Shown here piece by piece: positions 19,348-25,679 of a stretch of DNA of 48,489 nucleotides (the first letter of the stretch is position 1; each line of letters begins with the position of its first letter). Under the pieces are notes generated by a model. That model worked only from the letters and a program-made list of their open reading frames with translations. It ran no database searches and had not been told where the DNA came from. Origin of the DNA: an uncultured Opitutia bacterium (GTDB lineage Bacteria > Verrucomicrobiota > Verrucomicrobiia > Opitutales > Opitutaceae); assembly GCA_903872505.1 (NCBI GenBank), contig CAIQKV010000043.1:1-48489 (forward strand). The letters are read 5' to 3'. The translations under genes and the position numbers were made by a program.

Positions 19348-19557
19348 TCACTCCGTCGCCGCCCGAAACGCACACAAGTTCGCGAACATCGAGCCGAAAT
19401 ACGGCAGATTGCTTAGAATGGGGTGCCCGAATAGGGCCCCGTAGAATCCCCCCACATACTGGCCAATGTCCCTTGCGATATTGTCGTCGCCATTGCTACC
19501 CGTCCCACCTTGGACGGAAACCAAGTCACGCTCGGCCAATGCATATGAATTATTCAT
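19348..19557 (-). CDS. double-glycine-leader peptide (peptide C)
   Basis: A 69-aa precursor. The leader MNNSYALAERDLVSVQGG fits the ELxxVxGG pattern cut by C39 peptidases, and GG is at 17-18. The 51-residue mature part begins with acidic, Asn-rich sequence (TGSNGDDNIARD), then a Gly/Phe/Tyr-rich amphipathic segment (IGQYVGGFYGALFGHPILSN), and contains one Cys. A strong ribosome site GGAGGA lies 7 bp before ATG 19557. It has no recognisable modification enzyme nearby. A bacteriocin-like or signalling peptide is likely, and the activity is unknown. Confidence 0.82.
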   Translation of the reverse strand: MNNSYALAERDLVSVQGGTGSNGDDNIARDIGQYVGGFYGALFGHPILSNLPYFGSMFANLCAFRAATE

Positions 19558-19569
19558 GATATTCCTCCG

Positions 19570-19755
19570 TTAGTTCGAAGTGACTGTGCTGTTATAGCCC
19601 TCCATCACACCTTTCTTAAAGTCCGGCCAGTCATCCAAAACCTTTTCCACAACCCCGCCGATGACCGCGCCCGCAAACGCCGCGGCGAACCAGATCACCA
19701 CCGGCGCAATGCCACCTTCAGCTTGTTCCAATTCCTTCTGTGTCAGTGCATTCAT
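19570..19755 (-). CDS. double-glycine-leader bacteriocin-like peptide (peptide B)
   Basis: A 61-aa precursor. The leader MNALTQKELEQAEGG is cleaved after residue 15. The 46-residue mature part has a Gly/Ala/Val-rich membrane helix (IAPVVIWFAAAFAGAVIGGV) followed by DWPDFKKGVMEGYN and a short polar end. A hydrophobic Gly-zipper-like helix plus a W-x-x-F-x-x-G-x-x-x-G-Y tail recalls class IIb bacteriocins of the lactobin/cerein type, by resemblance only. AGGAG precedes ATG 19755 with good spacing. The gene lies 12 bp upstream of peptide C on the same strand. Confidence 0.85.
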   Translation of the reverse strand: MNALTQKELEQAEGGIAPVVIWFAAAFAGAVIGGVVEKVLDDWPDFKKGVMEGYNSTVTSN

Positions 19756-19778
19756 ATTTTTTCTCCTAGTGTTCAGGG

Positions 19779-19934
19779 TTAATCCGCGGGGTGGACGATT
19801 CGCGAGGGCGCCAGGAGCGCCAGGATGGCCGCGATGTAGGCCGTGCCCAGAGTCGGGGTATATGCGGGCAGGTCGCCATCGTAGTCCCCGCCACCGCTCA
19901 CGTTGGTCAGTTCGTTTTCCATCAACTGTTTCAT
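19779..19934 (-). CDS. double-glycine-leader peptide, 51 aa (peptide A)
   Basis: A very short gene found by reading the region between the adaptor gene and peptide B. The leader MKQLMENELTNVSGG fits ELxxVxGG exactly. The mature part is about 36 residues: acidic GDYDGDLPAYTPTLG, then a hydrophobic helix TAYIAAILALLAPS and the tail RIVHPAD. A clear AAAGG ribosome site sits 5 bp before ATG 19934. It begins 43 bp after the adaptor gene stop and ends 23 bp before peptide B starts. The peptide family was not recognised beyond its leader. Confidence 0.8.
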   Translation of the reverse strand: MKQLMENELTNVSGGGDYDGDLPAYTPTLGTAYIAAILALLAPSRIVHPAD

Positions 19935-19977
19935 TTTTTCCTTTCTTGTTTTCCGGCGGAATTGCCGGGAAATGGGT

Positions 19978-21189
19978 TCAGCTCGGCGACGGGCGGTCCG
20001 AGGGGTTCAGCCAGGCGGACGCGTCCTCATACAGGACCTGGAGCAGGCTGCGGCGGGCGACGACGAAGCGCGCGGTGAGCGTCATGCCCTTGCGCAGAGC
20101 TCCCGTGGCGCCGTTCGGGAGCCAAAGTACGAGTGCGGCCGGGCGCACGATGACCTTGAACGCGGCCTGCTGCCCGCTGGCGGTGGCGTCGGCCGCCACA
20201 CTCTCGACCACCGCGTCGAGCATGCCCCATTGCGTGTAGGGATAGGCGTCGATTTGCAGCCGCGCCCGCTGGCCGGTCCCGAGCAGGCCAATGTCCTTCG
20301 GTGACACGTAGGTTTCCACCAGCAACCGGTCGTCGGGCGAAACGTAGCCGAAGGACTGGCCGGCGCTGACAAAGGTGCCGGGATTCAGACCGATCAGGCC
20401 CTGGACCGTGCCGGCGGCCGGCGCCCGGACCGTGGAGAGCGTGAGTTCCTCCTGCAGCCGTTTCTCCTCGGAAACCAACTGGTCCAGTGCGGTCTGCTCG
20501 TCGCGGAGCTGCGATTGCCAGCCGGAGAGCGTCTGCTGGACGAGCATTTCCAGATCCGCCGCGGCGCGGTCGCGGGCATAGCGGGCGTCGTCGCGCTCCT
20601 GGTCCGTCACGATGCCCTTGGCCGCAAGCTCAGTTGTGCGATCGCACACCATCCGGGTCCGGGAGAGCGTGAGCCGGTTCGCCGCGTACTGGGCGCGAAA
20701 CTGGGCGTGCGCGCGGGCCAGCATCGGCGTCCGGAGGTTCACTGTAACCGGGGCGGGATCCGCGGAGACGCCGTCAGCGCGGCCCGGCTGGGCGAGCCTC
20801 GCGGTTAATTCCGCCAAGTCAGCGATGAGACCGGACTTCTCGCGCTGGAGGGTGCGGTTGCGGTCGAGCCGCTCCCCGGCGTCGCGGGCGACCAGTTCCA
20901 GCAGCGGCTGACCGGCGGCCACGTGGTCGTTGTCGTGCGCCAGCACGCTCGCGATCCGCCCGCTGATGGCGACCTTGAGCTCGGTGCGCTCGGAGGCGGG
21001 CCGCACGATGCCGCTCGAGCGCACGGTAACCTCAACCGGCACCAGCGGCAGGGCGCCGAGCGCCGCACCCGCCCCGAGCAGGCTGAGCCAGTAGATCCAG
21101 GGCCGCTGGCACCCGTGCATCGCGTGGAGACTTTCCACCGAGTGCTCCGCCTGGGCGGCAGGCAGCAGTGGGAGAGTCGGGGCGGACAT
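19978..21189 (-). CDS. HlyD-family membrane fusion protein for peptide export
   Basis: About 403 aa from ATG 21189. One membrane helix (WIYWLSLLGAGAALGALPLV, about residues 31-52) is followed by a barrel-sandwich half-motif VRSSGIVRPASERTELKVAI and SGRIASVLAHDNDHVAAGQPLLEL. A long alpha-hairpin rich in Arg/Gln/Leu comes next, then the second half STVRAPAAGTVQGLIGLNPG, and C-terminal beta domains (VETYVSPKDIGLL). These adaptors bridge an inner-membrane ABC exporter to an outer-membrane channel. No TolC-like gene is present here, so a housekeeping one must serve. In-frame upstream starts (ATG 21201, GTG 21303) are possible. It heads the peptide-export cluster. Confidence 0.9.
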   Translation of the reverse strand: MSAPTLPLLPAAQAEHSVESLHAMHGCQRPWIYWLSLLGAGAALGALPLVPVEVTVRSSGIVRPASERTELKVAISGRIASVLAHDNDHVAAGQPLLELVARDAGERLDRNRTLQREKSGLIADLAELTARLAQPGRADGVSADPAPVTVNLRTPMLARAHAQFRAQYAANRLTLSRTRMVCDRTTELAAKGIVTDQERDDARYARDRAAADLEMLVQQTLSGWQSQLRDEQTALDQLVSEEKRLQEELTLSTVRAPAAGTVQGLIGLNPGTFVSAGQSFGYVSPDDRLLVETYVSPKDIGLLGTGQRARLQIDAYPYTQWGMLDAVVESVAADATASGQQAAFKVIVRPAALVLWLPNGATGALRKGMTLTARFVVARRSLLQVLYEDASAWLNPSDRPSPS

Positions 21190-21220
21190 GACCGGGCACA
21201 TTTGTTTCGGCAGGCGGGGT

Positions 21221-21236
21221 TGAACACGGTCTGAAC
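21221..21236. promoter_or_regulatory. TGAAC direct repeat with 11-bp period in a divergent promoter region
   Basis: TGAAC occurs at 21221-21225 and again at 21232-21236, one helical turn apart. This is the spacing bound by OmpR/PhoB-type winged-helix dimers. It lies 32 bp upstream of the export-cluster start and about 150 bp upstream of the alpha-galactosidase gene. A winged-helix regulator is encoded at 23492-24214. Function is inferred from spacing only. Confidence 0.3.
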
Positions 21237-21387
21237 CCGCCACTGGGCGCACCCAAGCGGGCGGGCGTAATGTTTCCGTGAGTGAGGAATGCGATGAAAG
21301 CACCGAGTTCTGACCGCGCGCGAAACCGACAGCTCCCCTCGACGGGCACGGCTTGCCAGTACTGTCAGTGAGGCGCAGAGTCGGCTC

Positions 21388-23442
21388 ATGACTCGCCTAC
21401 CCGTTGCCTTGCTGGTCATCGGTGCGTTCTCGGCCGCGGCGGAACCCGCGCCTCAGGCCATTCCCCAATCGACCCAGGAATTTACCGAAGCCGGCGGCTG
21501 GTTCGGCAAATTCCTCCCGCCCTCCCCCGGCGCCGTGCCGGCGCAACTGCCGTTCTCGTTCGCCTACGACGGAAAACCGTCCGCGGAACTCCTGCCCGGC
21601 TGGTCAGTGCGCCACACCCAGCGCGACCTCGACGCGCAGCGGCGGGAAGCCGTCGCCACCTACACCGACCTGAAGTCCGGCCTGGAGGTCCGCTGCGTCG
21701 CCGTCGGCTACCGCGATTTTCCCACGGTGGAATGGACGGTTTATTTCAAGAACACCGGGAAAGCCGACACGCCCATCCTCGCCGGGATCCAGGCGCTCGA
21801 CGCACGTTGGGAGCGCGCGGGCGCCGATGAGTTCCTGCTCCACCACGAGTTCGGCACGTTCTACCCCAACTCGCCGACTGATTTCATGCCGCAGGAAAGC
21901 CGGCTCGAGCCCAGCCAGTCCAAGCGCTTCATCCCGTACAAGGGCCGCGCGTGCGCCGATGTCATGCCGTATTTCAACCTCGAGACGAGCAAGTCGTCCG
22001 GGGTTATCGTCGTCGTCGGCTGGCCGGGCGCCTGGGCGGCGGAGTTTGCCCGCGACGCCAAGACCGGCGTCCACGTCACCGCCGGTCAGGAGCTCACGCA
22101 CCTCCGGTTGCACCCGGGCGAGGAGATCCGCACGCCGCTCATGGCCCTGCAGTTCTGGCGCGGCGACTGGATCCGGGCGCAGAACATCTGGCGCCGCTGG
22201 ATGACCATGCACAACCTGCCCCCGTCCGGCGGGCGCCCGCCGCGTCCCGCCTTCGCCGGCTCGTCCGGGGAGTTTTTTGACAACATGGTGCAGGCCGACG
22301 AGGCCAGCCAACTCCTCTTCATCGACCGCTACCGCGAGGAGAAACTCCCGCTCGACTACTGGTGGATGGACGCCGGCTGGTACGTGAACAACGGCCGCTG
22401 GCAGGAGCCGATCGTCTGGCAGGCCGACCCGAAGCGGTTTCCGCACCGGCTGCGTTCGATCACCGATCACGCCCACGCGCTCGGCATCAAGTCGATCGTT
22501 TGGTTCGAGCCGGAGCGGGTGATGCCGAGCAATGCGATCTATTCCGCGCATCCGGATTGGCTGATCGCCAACCACATTTCCAAGCGGCTTTCCAAGCTGC
22601 TCTACCTCGACAACCCCGCCGCCCAGGCCTGGTTGACCGACCTGGTTGACCGGCTGGTGACGGAGGAAGGCATCGACGTTTACCGGCACGATTTCAACGT
22701 GCTCGAGCCCGTCGAGATCTGGCGCAGCAACGACGCGGTGGACCGCCAGGGCATTACGGAAAACCACCACATCGTGGGCTATCTCGCCCACTACGACGAG
22801 GTGCAGCGCCGGCATCCGGGGCTGGTCATCGATTCCTGCGCAGGCGGCGGTTCGCGCATCGACCTCGAGTCGATGCGTCGGTCGCTGCCCTTCTGGCGCT
22901 CCGACTACTGCTACGATTTCGTCTCCAACCAGTGCCAGACCTACGGCCTCGCGCTCTGGCTGCCGTTCCACGGCACCGCCACCGGGCCGAAGCAGTTCTC
23001 CCTCTATCAGCTGCGCAGCAACTTCACCTGCCCGCTGATCATTGGCTCCTGGGACATGCGCGACCGCACGCTGCCGTACGACGTATTCCGGAAGGCCGTC
23101 CGCGAATGGCGGGGCTATGCGGAGAATTACTCGGGCGATTTTTACCCGCTCACGCCCCCCAGCCTTGGCGCGGACGTCTGGCTGGCCTGGCAGTTCGACC
23201 GGCCGGAGGCCGGCCGCGGCGTGGTGCAGGCGTTTCGCCGCGCGGAAAGCATTTACGAGACTGCGCGGGTGAAACTCCGCGGCCTCGACCCCGCTGCGCG
23301 CTACGCCCTCACCGACCTGGACCACCCGGGAAATCCGCGGGAGTTCACCGGCCGGGAACTGATGGACACCGGCCTCGAGCTCGCGCTCACCGAGCGACCG
23401 GGCTCAGCCGTCATCACCTACGAGAAACTCCCCGGCCGCTGA
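21388..23442 (+). CDS. alpha-galactosidase, glycoside hydrolase family 36
   Basis: A 684-aa protein with a signal peptide (MTRLPVALLVIGAFSAAAEP). The N-terminal beta-supersandwich (about 30-290) precedes a TIM barrel beginning near YWWMDAGWYVNNGRW. The catalytic nucleophile is D435 in YRHDFN, and the acid/base is D506 in FWRSDYCYDF. IVWFEPERVMP and DSCAGGGSRIDLE are the standard substrate-pocket strands of GH36. It should remove alpha-galactosyl residues from oligosaccharides or galactomannan in the periplasm, which fits the beta-mannosidase elsewhere in the window. It is divergent from the peptide-export cluster and convergent with the signalling island. Confidence 0.93.
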   Translation: MTRLPVALLVIGAFSAAAEPAPQAIPQSTQEFTEAGGWFGKFLPPSPGAVPAQLPFSFAYDGKPSAELLPGWSVRHTQRDLDAQRREAVATYTDLKSGLEVRCVAVGYRDFPTVEWTVYFKNTGKADTPILAGIQALDARWERAGADEFLLHHEFGTFYPNSPTDFMPQESRLEPSQSKRFIPYKGRACADVMPYFNLETSKSSGVIVVVGWPGAWAAEFARDAKTGVHVTAGQELTHLRLHPGEEIRTPLMALQFWRGDWIRAQNIWRRWMTMHNLPPSGGRPPRPAFAGSSGEFFDNMVQADEASQLLFIDRYREEKLPLDYWWMDAGWYVNNGRWQEPIVWQADPKRFPHRLRSITDHAHALGIKSIVWFEPERVMPSNAIYSAHPDWLIANHISKRLSKLLYLDNPAAQAWLTDLVDRLVTEEGIDVYRHDFNVLEPVEIWRSNDAVDRQGITENHHIVGYLAHYDEVQRRHPGLVIDSCAGGGSRIDLESMRRSLPFWRSDYCYDFVSNQCQTYGLALWLPFHGTATGPKQFSLYQLRSNFTCPLIIGSWDMRDRTLPYDVFRKAVREWRGYAENYSGDFYPLTPPSLGADVWLAWQFDRPEAGRGVVQAFRRAESIYETARVKLRGLDPAARYALTDLDHPGNPREFTGRELMDTGLELALTERPGSAVITYEKLPGR

Positions 23443-23491
23443 CCCGCGGCGAAACGCCGGCAGGGCGGCTCCAGCTTTTGGGCCGGGCGGC

Positions 23492-24214
23492 TCAGGTGCG
23501 CGCGGCGCGCGCCGCGTGGTAGCGATAGCCCAGCTTGGGAATCACCTCGACCGACTCGCGGAGGGCGATGCCCACGGCTTTCGCTGACTTCGCGAGCTTG
23601 CCGAGCAGGACCCGCAGGTTGCTGGTGTCGCCGCGAAACCGCCGGCCAAGGAGTTCGCTGTAGAGCATCTCATACGCCACGAGGCCGCCTTGGGACTGGG
23701 CTAGCAGCTCGGCGAGTGCGACCTCGTGAGGCGTGAGGTGGACGGCTTTCTTGCCGAACTGTAACTGGCGCGCGAGGGGATCGACCAGGGCTCCCGCAAT
23801 CAGGAAGGACTTCGGCCCGGCCGCCCGGGTCTCCCCGCGACCCACCCGGGATGCCCGCCGGTAAAATTTCGCCAGGTATTCGACCAGCACGTCCATGCGC
23901 ACGGGATCGCGTTGCACGCAATCGGCCCCGAGTGCCACCTGCCGGGCCTCCACCGCCGCCGGCGTGCTGGCCGAGACCAGGACAATGACCTTCACGGTTG
24001 CCGACTGACCGGCCGCGGCGATCGCAGCCATCACGTCGTCCGAGAAGCCGTCACCCAGCCGGCGGCGGGTGAGGACAATCCGGGGTCGAACCCGGGAAAG
24101 CAGCTGCTTCAGCGCCCGAAGCGAGTCGCACTCCGTGGTAACCCAGCCGCGACTCGCGCAGAGTGCGGCAAAGGCGGCGCGTTCCAACGGGGCTGGGGTG
24201 ACAATTGCGATCAC
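23492..24214 (-). CDS. winged-helix regulator with pseudo-receiver domain
   Basis: About 240 aa. The C-terminal OmpR-type winged helix is clear (LTPHEVALAELLAQSQGGLV, then LRVLLGKLAKSA and VIPKLGYRYH). The N-terminal 115 residues have receiver length and pattern, but the phosphoacceptor Asp is replaced: the strand reads PRIVLTRRRLGDG where PDLVLLDIMLPG is normal. The acidic pair near the N-terminus is also absent, and the conserved Lys position appears as Arg. It is therefore unlikely to be phosphorylated in the usual way. GTG 24214 places the start just before the first strand (VIAIVTPAP). It lies 31 bp after the receiver-kinase gene and ends the island. Confidence 0.8.
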   Translation of the reverse strand: MIAIVTPAPLERAAFAALCASRGWVTTECDSLRALKQLLSRVRPRIVLTRRRLGDGFSDDVMAAIAAAGQSATVKVIVLVSASTPAAVEARQVALGADCVQRDPVRMDVLVEYLAKFYRRASRVGRGETRAAGPKSFLIAGALVDPLARQLQFGKKAVHLTPHEVALAELLAQSQGGLVAYEMLYSELLGRRFRGDTSNLRVLLGKLAKSAKAVGIALRESVEVIPKLGYRYHAARAART

Positions 24215-24245
24215 GGCGGGTAGCGCGAGGCGAACGGGCGCGGGC

Positions 24246-25466
24246 TCAGACCGGCAGGGCCAGCACCAGCCGGAACTGCCCGGTCTGGGGCGACTGCGAC
24301 AGCGCGAGCAGCCCACGGCATTTTTGGAGACCCGCGAGCAGGCCGCGCGGGCTCACCGTGGCCAGCGGGCCAGCGTCGCCCCGGAGCCAGGCCTCCGCCT
24401 GGGCGCGCGCGAGCGGGGTGGCGGTCGTCGTCACGGTGATGAGGAACGCGGGGTGGCTGGCCAGCGCGTGCTTGCGGTTCACCCAGAGATAACCCCGCAA
24501 CAGCGGATCCTTCGTCGCGGCATCGAGCCGCGGGAGTTGCTGGATGCGGATCCCGACGGTCGTATTTACACCGGTGAGTGTCAGCGCCGCGCCAATCACG
24601 GGGACCATCATCAGCAGGAAATCGATCCCGGAGAGTCCCTGGATGGGCAGCCGCACGTCGAGCGGGGGGAAATCGACAGCCTTGTTGGCAGCCTCGGCCT
24701 GACACATCCGCGCGGCGATGCCGATGGCCTCGCGCACCCCGGAGTCGATCAGCGCGGGAGAGGAATCGCGGCTGGCGTAGGCGGAGTCGAAAAAGCCCGC
24801 AGCCACGCTGGCGGCGGCATCGGCGGTCTTGCGCGCCTCCTCCAGGCTGCGCAGCAGCTGCACGGCGCCGGGATCGGTCTTCGCCCGCACCGCCACGGCC
24901 GAGGCGGCGCTGACGAGGTGGGCGTGGATGGTCGTCAGCAGGTTGGCCGTCTGCAGCAGGGCGTCGCGCGCGGTCTCGGAGGCCACCAGTTCCACCTCGC
25001 GCTCCAGCCGCGCCACATCCAGGTGCTGGTTGATGGTCCCGGCCTGCTTCGCGAGCGCCTGCTCGCGCCGCTGCGCCCGGGTCCGGTCGATCCATTCCGG
25101 GATCCGGGCCTCGAACCCGTCGCGCGCGGGCAGGGGTTTGCCGATGAAATCAAAGACGTTCAGCGGAATCGCGCGCCGGAGATTCTCGCTCGAGTCAAAC
25201 GCGCTGATCACGACGCAGCCGAGCGCGGGATCGCGGCGCTGGGCTGCCTCGATGAACGCCAGGCCGTTCATCCCGGGCATATGGATATCCACGAAGCAGA
25301 GGTCGAACCGCTCCTCCGCCAGCACCGCCAGCGCCGACTTCGCGTCATGGCAGCAAACCAGCTCGTACTGCTGGCCCAGCCGGAGCCGGAGCGACGCATG
25401 GATCTGCCGCTCGTCGTCGACGACCAGGATGCGGGGTGTCACGAGGTCGGTGGGGTCGGTGCTCAT
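24246..25466 (-). CDS. response regulator fused to a degenerate kinase-like module
   Basis: A 406-aa protein. The receiver domain (about 11-130) is intact, with DDE near 17-19, D60 in CFVDIHMPG and Lys in FIGKP. After a helical linker, residues about 165-300 look like a dimerisation and phosphotransfer bundle, but no H-box with H-E-L or H-D-L is present. The last 100 residues resemble an ATPase-like sandwich without N or G boxes. It may act as a phosphate sink, scaffold or output protein. ATG 25466 was chosen because the sequence immediately leads into the receiver. A 213-bp upstream region with twin palindromes separates it from the 7TM kinase gene. Confidence 0.82.
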   Translation of the reverse strand: MSTDPTDLVTPRILVVDDERQIHASLRLRLGQQYELVCCHDAKSALAVLAEERFDLCFVDIHMPGMNGLAFIEAAQRRDPALGCVVISAFDSSENLRRAIPLNVFDFIGKPLPARDGFEARIPEWIDRTRAQRREQALAKQAGTINQHLDVARLEREVELVASETARDALLQTANLLTTIHAHLVSAASAVAVRAKTDPGAVQLLRSLEEARKTADAAASVAAGFFDSAYASRDSSPALIDSGVREAIGIAARMCQAEAANKAVDFPPLDVRLPIQGLSGIDFLLMMVPVIGAALTLTGVNTTVGIRIQQLPRLDAATKDPLLRGYLWVNRKHALASHPAFLITVTTTATPLARAQAEAWLRGDAGPLATVSPRGLLAGLQKCRGLLALSQSPQTGQFRLVLALPV

Positions 25467-25544
25467 GACCGCGATGAGAGCGTTGGAACAAACAGTCCGG
25501 ATAGTGTCAACTGGCACGCGTGCCGGCGGCCAAATTTTCCCGTC

Positions 25545-25640
25545 CGCGAAGTATAACCCAATAGGTTATACTGCCCAATGTCTGCAGTGGATAAATGCGG
25601 CCGGCCCTGCGAGGTGTAACCCAATAGGTTATACTTCGCG
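25545..25640. repeat. twin 21-bp palindromes 63 bp apart inside a 14-bp inverted repeat
   Basis: GTATAACC-CAATA-GGTTATAC lies at 25551-25571, and a copy differing at one base (GTGTAACC at its start) at 25614-25634. Start-to-start distance is 63 bp, six helical turns. CGCGAA before the first and TTCGCG after the second extend the ends into a 14-bp outer inverted repeat (25545-25558 and 25627-25640). It is 79 bp upstream of the regulator start at 25466. This arrangement suits two operators on one DNA face, or a decayed mobile element. Confidence 0.75.
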
Positions 25641-25679
25641 CGCAGGTGTCCGCGGAGAGGAAAGCCGCCCGCCCGCCGC

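Noticed and set aside
25551..25634. Two repeats considered as a CRISPR-like array
   Set aside because: Only two copies, each palindromic, with a single spacer and no cas genes.
25545..25640. Integron attC-like site
   Set aside because: No core-site signature or integrase, and the symmetry is too regular.
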